A stretch of 6,001 nt of DNA from an uncultured Desulfuromonadales bacterium. GTDB taxonomy: Bacteria > Desulfobacterota > Desulfuromonadia > Desulfuromonadales > Geopsychrobacteraceae. The notes beneath the pieces were generated by a model, which ran no database searches, was not told where the DNA came from, and saw only the letters and a list, made by a program, of their open reading frames with translations. A program made the position numbers and the translations under genes. Where the stretch lies: the NCBI GenBank assembly GCA_945788205.1, contig CALZLE010000364.1:1-6001 (forward strand), given 5' to 3'. Positions 1 through 6,001 of this stretch are shown piece after piece (position 1 is the first letter of the stretch; every line of letters starts with the position of its first letter).

Positions 1-633
1 GGCCGATTTCGCTTTTTCCGGCTGTCGGTTCTCCAGGTAAAAACGGGCCAGAGAAAGGTGTGCGAGTTTTGCGTCAGGCTGCTCGGCAACCATATTTTCC
101 AGCAGGCTGATGGCTTTTTCACCCTGACCCAAGCGTCCAAAGGTCATCGCCAACCGCAGGCGCAACATTTCGTTGTCAGGATCAAGCTGCAGTGCCTGCT
201 GATAATGCGCGACCGCACCCTCATAATTCTTCTGATAACCGAGCAGATCCCCGAGGAGCTCATGCCCTTCTGCATTGCCTGGAGCTTGTTGCAGAATTTT
301 CTGCAGGAGCTCAATCGACTCGGCCGCCTCATCTTTGTGTAGCAGAGCTTTGGCCAGGCTCATCCGCAGGTATTCTGTTTCTGGATCAAAAACGACTGCC
401 CGGCGTAACGCAGCAATTGCCTCGTCCCAGCGGTTCCCTGTTGCCAGTAAACGAAATTCAGCATAGGCGAAAAACGCTTTCGCCTCAGAATCGTCGATTT
501 CTGACCGATAGGTATCCACTGCTATGGGCTGCGGCGCAGTTCGCGGAGCGACGGCACAACCTAATGGCAACAGAGCCAAAACTGCAAACAAAAGAAAACG
601 ACTGAAAAACAATGAGATATGACCGATTTTCAA
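1..633 (-). CDS. TPR-repeat lipoprotein, N-terminal part (runs off left edge)
   Basis: Reading leftward from 633 gives 211 uninterrupted codons to the window edge, so the C-terminus is missing. The N-terminus is a lipoprotein signal peptide: a short start with Lys2, a hydrophobic run at about residues 8-24, and LLPLGC with the lipidation Cys at 26. From about residue 51 the protein consists of tetratricopeptide repeats. Prolines at 84, 118, 152 and 186 are exactly 34 residues apart, each in a typical helix-B ending such as LDPDN or QAPGN, giving four repeats and the start of a fifth. TPRs are protein-binding scaffolds, and this one is probably tethered to an outer or inner membrane face; the partner is unknown. 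No ATG precedes the signal peptide: the only usable starts after the in-frame TAG are TTG at 633 and TTG at 612. I chose 633 because it supplies the positive charge, but its ribosome site is weak (GGA about 12 nt upstream). It is transcribed divergently from the gene group to its right. Confidence 0.85.
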   Translation of the reverse strand, partial: MKIGHISLFFSRFLLFAVLALLPLGCAVAPRTAPQPIAVDTYRSEIDDSEAKAFFAYAEFRLLATGNRWDEAIAALRRAVVFDPETEYLRMSLAKALLHKDEAAESIELLQKILQQAPGNAEGHELLGDLLGYQKNYEGAVAHYQQALQLDPDNEMLRLRLAMTFGRLGQGEKAISLLENMVAEQPDAKLAHLSLARFYLENRQPEKAKSA

Positions 634-667
634 AAGGCTGGATCCAATCTACAGCTAGAGCCCGGAC

Positions 668-680
668 TGCACGTCGTGCA
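668..680. repeat. 13-bp perfect palindrome in the divergent intergenic region
   Basis: TGCACG-T-CGTGCA is a perfect inverted repeat with 6-bp arms around one central base. It lies between the divergent genes, in what would be the leader of the lipoprotein gene if the candidate promoter at 711-740 is real. A symmetric site this size could be bound by a dimeric regulator, or could form a small hairpin in RNA. It has no T-tract, so it is not a terminator. It overlaps by one base an 11-bp sequence, AAACCGTCAAA (680-690), that recurs directly at 731-741. Function unknown; chance occurrence is possible. Confidence 0.4.
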
Positions 681-710
681 AACCGTCAAAATTTCCGACA
701 GCACCCGTGA

Positions 711-740
711 AAAATATCACACCCTCATAAAAACCGTCAA
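711..740 (-). promoter_or_regulatory. Candidate sigma70-like promoter for the TPR lipoprotein gene
   Basis: On the minus strand, TTGACG (735-740, 5 of 6 matches to the -35 consensus) is followed after 18 bp by TATTTT (711-716, 4 of 6). A TG one base upstream of the -10 hexamer resembles an extended -10. Transcription would start near 704, leaving a leader of about 70 nt before the TTG start at 633. The -10 match is modest, so this is a suggestion only. Confidence 0.35.
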
Positions 741-843
741 ACCCTTTCCCGCTCAGCTTATCTACTTTACAGGCGCGAAATCTCTGATAAATTTCAGAAA
801 AGAGCTATTTCCTAAAACGATTAAAACGAAAGGCTGAACAAGG

Positions 844-872
844 TTGACAGATTCGTATAGAAACGGGATAAC
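844..872 (+). promoter_or_regulatory. Sigma70-like promoter for the symporter-phosphatase gene group
   Basis: A consensus -35 hexamer TTGACA (844-849) is followed after an optimal 17 bp by GATAAC (867-872), which matches TATAAT at the four central positions. Transcription would start near 879, about 33 nt before the ATG at 912. This is the best promoter seen upstream of the four plus-strand genes. The spacing and perfect -35 suggest housekeeping-sigma transcription rather than control by a special sigma factor. Confidence 0.6.
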
Positions 873-911
873 AGACCAACATTTCATCCGCTAAAGCCAC
901 TGAGGTTGACT

Positions 912-1133
912 ATGAAAGACCACCAAGGTGATTCAACCAAAGAAGCCTGGATTCTCTGCCTGATCCTCGGCGTTATTTTGATAAATTTCCCATTTATTCA
1001 TATTTTCAACAATGAGCAGATGATTTTCGGACTGCCACCGTTGGTGCTCTATTTTTTTATTGGCTGGCCAGCATCGATCTGTGTGACCTGGCTTTTCGTT
1101 CGACAAATGAACAAAGAAAATACAGATATTTGA
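912..1133 (+). CDS. Small two-helix membrane protein upstream of the symporter-phosphatase
   Basis: This gene encodes 73 residues with two hydrophobic helices (about 12-32 and 41-63), a short charged N-terminus, and a basic C-terminal tail (RQMNK) that suggests both ends are cytoplasmic. Between the helices are NNEQ and the sequence FGLPPL. This layout recalls the small DUF3311-like proteins encoded next to sodium:solute symporters, but I cannot confirm that family by eye. The start is ATG at 912, preceded by TGAGG at 901-905 with a 6-nt gap; a TTG at 906 is in frame but would leave no room for that site. The stop is only 28 nt before the symporter-phosphatase start, so the two are almost certainly co-transcribed and the protein is probably an accessory subunit or stabiliser of the symporter module. 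Gene reality is well supported; the function is inference from position. Confidence 0.75.
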   Translation: MKDHQGDSTKEAWILCLILGVILINFPFIHIFNNEQMIFGLPPLVLYFFIGWPASICVTWLFVRQMNKENTDI

Positions 1134-1161
1134 CAGTGAGACGATGGAGTAATCACCCGAC

Positions 1162-4100
1162 ATGATTTCTGGTCAAATCGTCCTGATCATATCCCTGCTT
1201 TACTTTGCAGTGTTGTTCGGCGTCGCATTCTATGCTGACAAACGGCGACAAGCGGGCAAAAGCCTGCTGGCCACCAACTCTTATATATATTCGCTGGCAA
1301 TTGCCATCTATTGCACCAGCTGGACTTTCTACGGCAGCGTTGGTCGTGCAGCAACCAGTGGTCTGGAGTTTTTACCGATCTATCTCGGCCCAACGCTAAT
1401 GGCTTTTACCTGGTGGTTTATCCTCCGCAAGATGGTCCGAATCAGTAAAGAACAAAACATCGTCAGTATTGCTGACTTTATTTCCAGCCGTTACGATCGC
1501 TCAGCATTGCTCGGCGCAATTGTAACTCTGTTTGCCGTTTTCGGCATCATGCCCTATATCGCGCTACAGCTAAAAGCGGTTGCCAGCACCCTTGATATTC
1601 TCTCCACCCCACTAACCCTTCCGTCCAAAGGCTTGGGCTCGCTGGTTTCACAGCTTCCGCCCTACGTCGATACGGCCTTTATCGTCGCTCTGGTTCTGGG
1701 ATTGTTCGGCATGCTATTTGGTGCCCGTCACCTTGACTCCTCGGAACGTCATGAAGGTCTGGTTGTTGCGGTAGCCCTGGAATCGTTGATTAAACTGATC
1801 GCATTCCTCGCCGTCGGCGTCTTTGTCACCTATGGTCTTTTTGATGGGTTCCTCGATATTTTCCATAAATTTTTCGAGCAATTCCCAGAACGTCAGGACC
1901 TGTTCCAACTCGGGACAGAACGGACACCTTACACGAAATGGTTTTCGCTGATTTTCCTCTCGATGATGGCGATCATGTTTCTGCCCCGACAGTTTCATAT
2001 CATGGTCACCGAGAATGCTGATGAAAGCCAGATCAAAAAAGCGATGTGGCGCTTTCCCGCCTACGCATTTTTGATCAACCTGTTTGTTATCCCGATCGCC
2101 CTTGGCGGGTTGATCCTCAATGGTGGCGACACCTCTCAAGCAGATTTCTTTGTCCTGACGTTACCGCTCTCCGCCGGCCATCCCTGGCTGGCCATGCTGG
2201 TCTTTATTGGTGGCCTTTCCGCCTCTGCCGGTATGGTTATGGTTTCCTCCGTTACCATCTCAACGATGATTCACAACCATCTGGTCATGCCAATCATTTT
2301 GCGCTTAAAATTACAAACTCACGACTTTTCCGGGATCCTCATCAATCTAAAGCGCCTCGGCATTATCGGTGTTGTTTTTCTCGGCTACTTTTATTTCAAA
2401 ATCATTGGCGATTCTTATGCGCTCGTGAACATGGGATTGATCTCCTTTATGGCTGCGGCACAGTTTTCCCCAGCAGTCATCGGCGGTCTTTATTGGAAAC
2501 GGGCAAATCGCAAAGCAGCAACCACTGGTTTAGTTCTCGGCTTTATTCTCTGGTTCTATACACTGCTGGTTCCTTCATTTGTTCGCTCGGGGTGGCTGAC
2601 CTCGAACATTCTGGAAAATGGCCCCTTCAACATTGAACTGCTCAAGCCTTTGGAGTTGTTCGGCTTACGGGGTTTTGACATCTTCACCCACTCCTTATTC
2701 TGGAGCATGCTATTCAACATTTCAGCTTACCTAACCATCTCTTTCTTCATAAAACAGAGTAAAACCGAAGAGATTCAAGCAGATAAGTTTGTTGACATTC
2801 TCAGGCAAGACAAAGGCCTGCCGACGCAACTCAGAAGAATCAGTAAAGCGCCGACGATTATGGAATTTGTCGAGTTGATGTCTAAATTCATCGGTGAAAA
2901 ACCGGCCAAGCATGCAATCAGTGAGTTTCTGGAGGATCGGGAAATTAATGCCCGCGGGAGTCTGCCCGATGACGAAATCCCACAACTAAGATCTTTCACC
3001 GAACGGACCCTGGCAGGCTACGTTGGTGCGGCACCGGCAAGGATAATTCTGGAGAACTACCTGTCCACCCGTGGCAGTAAAATGGAGGACGTGTTTGATA
3101 TTTTTGGCTCAGTGACGATCAGCCATGCCTCCAGTCGTGAACAGCTCAGCGTTCTTTATGATGCCGCCCAGATCGTTGCCAGCGGTGCAGAACTGCAGAG
3201 TATTCTGGATAATATTCTCGATCTACTCTCCAGCCAGTTCAAGTTCGATTTGTGCGTCATTCGCTTTCTGGAAGACGATTCCATGACCTTGGTGGTAAAA
3301 AGCCAACAGGGAATGTCATCGGTCCACTTTGGCCAGTCTGAGCGTAATCTGAATATGGACACCTACATTGGTCAGGCGTTTTTATCCAATGTCACCGCAG
3401 TGGTCAATGATACCGATTTCCTCGAAAAACCGACCTCCTCAGAAATTATTCATCGTGAGGGGATTACCTGTTTTGCCCACACACCAATCATTCTGGAAGG
3501 CGAACCGGTCGGAGTCCTTTCAGCATTTTCACGGACCGTGAAAGGCATATTCACAAAAAGCTTTATTGCCCTGTTCGAAAATCTTGCCAGACAGGTTGCC
3601 CTGGCATGGCGGAACGATAAACAGCTGCAAGGGCTGCTGGAAGTCCATGAACAAGAACGGGAAATGCAAATCGCCAAAAACATTCAAAGAAGTTTGCTGC
3701 CAACCGCAATCCCAGAAATGGAAAATGTTTCGGTCGCAGGTCTCTGCGTTCCAGCGCATCAAATCGGTGGAGACTATTTTGACTTTATCCCTCGCGAAGA
3801 ATCCCGTTTCGACCTGATTATTGCTGACGTCTCTGGCCACAATATTGGCTCAGCTCTGATCATGGCAGAAACCCGAACCTTTATTCATGCGCGTATCGAC
3901 AATCTCAAAAAACCCGACACAATGCTGCATTCTCTGAATAAGTTCTTTTTTGACAACATGGATTGCTCAGACCTGTTCGTCACCATGTTCTATCTGCAAT
4001 ACTGTTCAGCAACACGCAATCTCAGCTATAGCAGTGCCGGGCACAACAATCCACTCTTATGGCGGAAGCAACAACAAAGGATTGAGCTGCTCGATGCAGA

Positions 4101-4383
4101 GGGGTTGATCTTCGGCATCAAACAGGACGTTGCGTTTGAGAAGCAAACGACCGAATTAGCAGCGGGAGATCTTTTACTGCTTTATACTGACGGTATTATC
4201 GAGGCAGAAGACAGTCATGATGAATTTTTTGGTGTCGAACGCCTTGGAAAGTTGCTCCAGGAGTGTGGAGATCTTACGCCACAGGAAATTATCGATCAAA
4301 TCATGAGTCAAGTACGAATCTTCACCGGCCTGCGACATTTTAATGACGATATCACCTTGGTAGTGATGAAGGTCTTAAAATAG
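1162..4383 (+). CDS. Sodium:solute symporter-GAF-SpoIIE/PP2C phosphatase fusion protein
   Basis: This 1073-residue protein has about 13 membrane helices at residues 4-530, in the pattern of the SLC5/PutP sodium symporter family. Its signatures match the version fused to histidine kinases (CbrA-like): LPRQFH at 274-279, and a GGLSASAGM helix at 350-370 rich in Ser/Thr (S353, S362, S363, T365), where PutP binds sodium. Residues 534-655 form a cytoplasmic linker containing ERTLAGYVGAA (614-624), also typical of those kinases. A GAF domain follows (about 660-816), then a helical, probably coiled-coil connector (818-845). The PP2C domain (843-1073) begins with RSLLP (843-847). It keeps the metal-site motifs GGDYFDF (D871), DVSGH (D889, G892), SAGHNNP, TDGIIEAED (D1010) and NDDIT (D1062, D1063). 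It is therefore a probable Mn/Mg-dependent serine phosphatase of the RsbU/SpoIIE type, anchored in the inner membrane. Its likely substrate is the phosphorylated STAS protein encoded next. GGAG lies 12 nt before the ATG, a weak site. Whether the symporter part transports or only senses is unknown, as is its ligand. Confidence 0.93.
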   Translation: MISGQIVLIISLLYFAVLFGVAFYADKRRQAGKSLLATNSYIYSLAIAIYCTSWTFYGSVGRAATSGLEFLPIYLGPTLMAFTWWFILRKMVRISKEQNIVSIADFISSRYDRSALLGAIVTLFAVFGIMPYIALQLKAVASTLDILSTPLTLPSKGLGSLVSQLPPYVDTAFIVALVLGLFGMLFGARHLDSSERHEGLVVAVALESLIKLIAFLAVGVFVTYGLFDGFLDIFHKFFEQFPERQDLFQLGTERTPYTKWFSLIFLSMMAIMFLPRQFHIMVTENADESQIKKAMWRFPAYAFLINLFVIPIALGGLILNGGDTSQADFFVLTLPLSAGHPWLAMLVFIGGLSASAGMVMVSSVTISTMIHNHLVMPIILRLKLQTHDFSGILINLKRLGIIGVVFLGYFYFKIIGDSYALVNMGLISFMAAAQFSPAVIGGLYWKRANRKAATTGLVLGFILWFYTLLVPSFVRSGWLTSNILENGPFNIELLKPLELFGLRGFDIFTHSLFWSMLFNISAYLTISFFIKQSKTEEIQADKFVDILRQDKGLPTQLRRISKAPTIMEFVELMSKFIGEKPAKHAISEFLEDREINARGSLPDDEIPQLRSFTERTLAGYVGAAPARIILENYLSTRGSKMEDVFDIFGSVTISHASSREQLSVLYDAAQIVASGAELQSILDNILDLLSSQFKFDLCVIRFLEDDSMTLVVKSQQGMSSVHFGQSERNLNMDTYIGQAFLSNVTAVVNDTDFLEKPTSSEIIHREGITCFAHTPIILEGEPVGVLSAFSRTVKGIFTKSFIALFENLARQVALAWRNDKQLQGLLEVHEQEREMQIAKNIQRSLLPTAIPEMENVSVAGLCVPAHQIGGDYFDFIPREESRFDLIIADVSGHNIGSALIMAETRTFIHARIDNLKKPDTMLHSLNKFFFDNMDCSDLFVTMFYLQYCSATRNLSYSSAGHNNPLLWRKQQQRIELLDAEGLIFGIKQDVAFEKQTTELAAGDLLLLYTDGIIEAEDSHDEFFGVERLGKLLQECGDLTPQEIIDQIMSQVRIFTGLRHFNDDITLVVMKVLK

Positions 4384-4424
4384 GGTACAATATTTATTAA
4401 TCATAGCGAAATAGCAATATATCC

Positions 4425-4431
4425 AAGGAGG
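4425..4431 (+). promoter_or_regulatory. Strong ribosome binding site for the STAS gene
   Basis: AAGGAGG, a full match to the anti-Shine-Dalgarno core, lies 5 nt before the ATG at 4437. It is much better than the sites of the phosphatase (GGAG, 12 nt away) and the HATPase (GGAAAG, 5 nt away). This predicts that the STAS protein is made in excess over the enzymes that act on it. The preceding 40 bases are AT-rich. Confidence 0.8.
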
Positions 4432-4436
4432 AGTAC

Positions 4437-4772
4437 ATGCAGTTGAACATTACAGAACAGGGTGAAATCATCAAAATTGAAATCCAGGAAGAACGCATGG
4501 ATGCACACAACAGTGGTGACCTGAAAGAACAGATGCTGCAACTTTTTGATGAAGGTAAATGCAATCTGATCATCGATCTCTCTGCGGTCAGATTTGTTGA
4601 TTCATCGGGGCTTGGCGCTCTGGTTTCCGGGTTCAAAAATGCCAGTGCCCGCGAGGGAAGCCTGAAACTCTGCAGCCTTCAGCCGCAAGTTCGCTCCATG
4701 TTTGAGTTAACCAGACTGCATCGGGTTTTTGAAATTTTCGCCTCGGTAGAAGAAGCGTTAGAAAGTTATTGA
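4437..4772 (+). CDS. STAS-domain anti-sigma factor antagonist (RsbV/SpoIIAA-like)
   Basis: The product has 111 residues, the normal length for a single-domain STAS protein of the SpoIIAA/RsbV type. The core motif FVDSSGLGAL (53-62) follows the strand LIIDLS (44-49). By alignment with SpoIIAA Ser58, Ser56 is the expected phosphoacceptor. In known partner switches the unphosphorylated protein binds the HATPase kinase, freeing its target; the kinase phosphorylates the serine and a PP2C phosphatase removes the phosphate. Both matching enzymes flank this gene: the phosphatase ends 53 nt upstream and the HATPase starts 33 nt downstream. The start is fixed by the strong ribosome site at 4425-4431. 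The product is cytoplasmic. The family call is secure; pairing with these neighbours is inferred from order and co-orientation. Confidence 0.93.
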   Translation: MQLNITEQGEIIKIEIQEERMDAHNSGDLKEQMLQLFDEGKCNLIIDLSAVRFVDSSGLGALVSGFKNASAREGSLKLCSLQPQVRSMFELTRLHRVFEIFASVEEALESY

Positions 4773-4805
4773 TCCAGCTCGTTTGCAGACAAATGGAAAG
4801 ATTGA

Positions 4806-5228
4806 ATGTCTCGACAGGTTGATATAGACATCAGGGTCCCCAATCAGACCAGATACCTTGGGATGATCGGCAAAATCGGGGAGAGTCTTGCGCATACCCT
4901 GGCCAGCTATGATGGCGACAGGGAGGAGCTCGCCTATCATCTCAATCTGGTTTTAACAGAGGCCCTCGCCAACGCCATTTGTCACGCGAATGCCTGTGAC
5001 CCGAGCAAAGAAGTCAAAGTCTCCATCAGCGCGTCTGACCATGAGCTGACGATCCGGGTCTATGACCATGGCCAGGGATTTAATATTAAACAGCTGGCAA
5101 AAGTGAAGGTCAAAGAGACAGATGAGGGGGGGCGTGGAGTACAGATTATTTTCAAATTAATGGATCGGGTCAGATATCTGAAAAAAGGTCCTGGCCACGT
5201 TTTAGAAATGACCAAGCTTCTTCATTGA
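4806..5228 (+). CDS. RsbW-like HATPase: serine kinase / anti-sigma factor-type switch protein
   Basis: The product has 140 residues, the usual length of RsbW/SpoIIAB-type GHKL ATPases, and lacks the histidine-kinase dimerisation domain. The ATP site is visible: N-box LTEALANAICHAN (50-62) with the likely catalytic Glu52 and Mg-binding Asn56; G1 box DHGQGF (87-92) with Asp87; and G2 box EGGRGVQII (107-115), which has RGV where GMGL or GLGL is usual. It should phosphorylate the STAS protein (Ser56) with ATP and hold a target protein inactive when the STAS partner is phosphorylated. No sigma factor gene is adjacent, so the target may be a sigma factor encoded elsewhere or another type of protein. 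GGAAAG lies 5 nt before the ATG at 4806. It is the last gene of the group, with the terminator 28 nt after its stop. Cytoplasmic. Confidence 0.9.
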   Translation: MSRQVDIDIRVPNQTRYLGMIGKIGESLAHTLASYDGDREELAYHLNLVLTEALANAICHANACDPSKEVKVSISASDHELTIRVYDHGQGFNIKQLAKVKVKETDEGGRGVQIIFKLMDRVRYLKKGPGHVLEMTKLLH

Positions 5229-5255
5229 ACTAAGTTCAACTTTAACCTCACAATT

Positions 5256-5288
5256 GCAGGGAGCCGCTGATCGGTTCCCTGCTTTTTT
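5256..5288 (+). terminator. Intrinsic terminator closing the partner-switch gene group
   Basis: Ten base pairs form between 5256-5265 (GCAGGGAGCC) and 5273-5282 (GGTTCCCTGC), including one G-T wobble. The loop is 7 nt (5266-5272), and a run of six T follows at 5283-5288. On the minus strand the hairpin is not followed by a T-run, so it acts mainly on rightward transcription. The T-run reaches into the stop codon of the convergent HAD gene. Confidence 0.9.
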
Positions 5289-5916
5289 ATGCCTGCAAAA
5301 CGGCAAGTGAGTCCAACAACTGCAGGTGCGATTGAAGCCTCACCTCACCAGCATCCAAGCCACCATAAGCGGCAAAACGTACGTTCGCTCCCGCTGCCGC
5401 TTGCTGATCAAGCTCCGAATCGCCAACAAAAAGACATCTCTCCGGCGCAAATCCGAGCCGTTTTGAAGCGAGCAGCAACATATCCGGCGCCGGTTTCGGT
5501 CGCGCAACATCCTTACTGGTTACCACTGCAGAGAAGTAATCCTCGATACCGAAATGCGACAGGATTGGTTCGACGCTGACACCTCGATTTGTCGCCACGG
5601 CAAGCGGATATTCGAGCGCCAATTGTTGCAACACTTCTGCGAGGTACGGCTCTGGTTGCATCTGTGGAATGAACTCACGGTAGTCAAGTGTTGCGGCATA
5701 ATCGAGAGCAGGCTGATAATCGTCCGGTTTCACCAGTACAGCGAGCACATCCGTCGAACAGGCTGTATGGCAAAGCTTGGCATGTTCCCGTTGATCTTCA
5801 GTTACCAGAGGGTAGGAAAATTGCTGCATGATCCGGTTGTAATAAGCCAGATTGGCATTTTTACTTTCGAACAGAACCCCATCGCAGTCAAAAATAATTC
5901 CTTCAATCCGACTCAT
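5287..5916 (-). CDS. HAD-superfamily hydrolase, phosphoglycolate phosphatase-like
   Basis: The 209-residue product is a cytoplasmic HAD phosphatase of the beta-phosphoglucomutase/phosphoglycolate phosphatase group. Motif I is DCDGVLFES (10-18), with nucleophile Asp10 and acid/base Asp12. A helical C1 cap fills about 19-85. Motif II is ATNRG (108-112, Thr109), motif III is the Lys141 in RPKPAP, and motif IV is GDSELD (165-170) with metal-binding Asp166 and Asp170. All catalytic residues are present, so it is very likely active. The substrate cannot be told from sequence: phosphoglycolate, a sugar phosphate or a nucleotide are all possible. FES in motif I, where phosphoglycolate phosphatases usually have DS, argues for leaving out the gene symbol gph. 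AGGA lies 6 nt before the ATG at 5916. The start overlaps the end of the upstream lgt gene by 14 bp, so the two are co-transcribed and probably translationally coupled. It converges on the HATPase gene. Confidence 0.92.
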   Translation of the reverse strand: MSRIEGIIFDCDGVLFESKNANLAYYNRIMQQFSYPLVTEDQREHAKLCHTACSTDVLAVLVKPDDYQPALDYAATLDYREFIPQMQPEPYLAEVLQQLALEYPLAVATNRGVSVEPILSHFGIEDYFSAVVTSKDVARPKPAPDMLLLASKRLGFAPERCLFVGDSELDQQAAAGANVRFAAYGGLDAGEVRLQSHLQLLDSLAVLQA

Positions 5917-6001
5917 CTTGCGTCCTTTTTAGCACCAGAACCAACCCAATACAGCCAACCAGAATCATCGGCAATGACAGCAGTTGTCCCATCGTCGCAC
6001 C
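5903..6001 (-). CDS. lgt: Prolipoprotein diacylglyceryl transferase, C-terminal end (runs off right edge)
   Basis: Only the last 32 residues and the stop codon (5903-5905) are present. The frame reads GATMGQLLSLPMILVG and then a hydrophobic stretch ending in a charged tail, KRTQDESD. The MGQxLSLPM signature leading into the final membrane helix is characteristic of the Lgt C-terminus. Lgt transfers diacylglycerol from phosphatidylglycerol to the lipobox cysteine of prolipoproteins in the inner membrane. The fragment is short, so the call rests on this one motif, but it fits well. The stop overlaps the HAD gene start by 14 bp in a different frame. Confidence 0.8.
   Translation of the reverse strand, partial: GATMGQLLSLPMILVGCIGLVLVLKRTQDESD

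Noticed and set aside
58..605. Plus-strand open frames across the left edge
   Set aside because: They lie opposite the TPR lipoprotein gene, whose 34-residue periodicity and lipoprotein signal identify the minus strand as coding.
619..837. A 72-codon plus-strand open frame in the intergenic region
   Set aside because: It overlaps the start of the lipoprotein gene, has only a poor ribosome site (TGAG), shows no recognisable domain or hydrophobic pattern, and covers the leftward promoter candidate. Most likely chance.
1714..2139. A 141-codon minus-strand open frame inside the symporter region
   Set aside because: It is a shadow of the membrane-helix coding sequence on the other strand, with no domain features and an unlikely composition.
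4386..4391. TACAAT as an internal -10 element for the STAS gene
   Set aside because: The hexamer is good, but the sequence 17 bp upstream (GTGATG) is a poor -35, and the nearest TTGG-type match is about 23 bp away. An internal promoter cannot be supported.
5225..5239. TTGAAC-TAA-GTTCAA inverted repeat at the HATPase stop codon
   Set aside because: The arms are only 6 bp and AT-rich, with no T-run, and the strong terminator lies just downstream. Probably incidental.
1..6001. CRISPR arrays, insertion sequences, tRNA or rRNA genes
   Set aside because: No regularly spaced repeats, transposase frames, terminal inverted repeats or tRNA-like cloverleaf sequence were seen. The window is almost fully explained by protein genes.

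Overview
The window looks like chromosomal DNA of a Gram-negative bacterium: it has a lipid-anchored lipoprotein and a prolipoprotein diacylglyceryl transferase. GC content is moderate, and the signalling style (SpoIIE-type phosphatase, STAS protein and HATPase kinase without an adjacent sigma factor) would suit a deltaproteobacterium such as a Desulfuromonadales member. That taxonomic guess is inference only.

Layout, left to right. (1) Minus strand, 1-633: the N-terminal 211 residues of a TPR lipoprotein, running off the left edge, with a TTG start. (2) 634-911: an intergenic stretch between divergent genes. It holds a good sigma70-like promoter facing right, a weaker candidate facing left, and a 13-bp perfect palindrome. 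(3) Plus strand, 912-5228: a compact four-gene group. It encodes a 73-residue two-helix membrane protein; a 1073-residue protein fusing a 13-helix sodium:solute symporter (SLC5/PutP-like) module to a linker, a GAF domain and a SpoIIE/RsbU-type PP2C phosphatase; a 111-residue STAS anti-sigma-factor antagonist; and a 140-residue RsbW-like HATPase. A strong intrinsic terminator closes the group. (4) Minus strand, 5287-6001: a HAD-family phosphatase overlapping by 14 bp the 3' end of a gene recognisable as lgt.

The group at 912-5228 is the interesting part. It encodes the three classical components of a partner switch: phosphatase, Ser-phosphorylatable STAS protein and ATP-dependent kinase/anti-sigma. 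The phosphatase is fused to a transporter-like membrane module of the kind normally found at the front of histidine kinases such as CbrA. The simplest model (inference) is that substrate binding or transport, together with a GAF-sensed cytoplasmic signal, sets phosphatase activity. The phosphatase would dephosphorylate the STAS protein, which would then capture the HATPase and free an unknown target encoded elsewhere. No sigma factor lies in the window.
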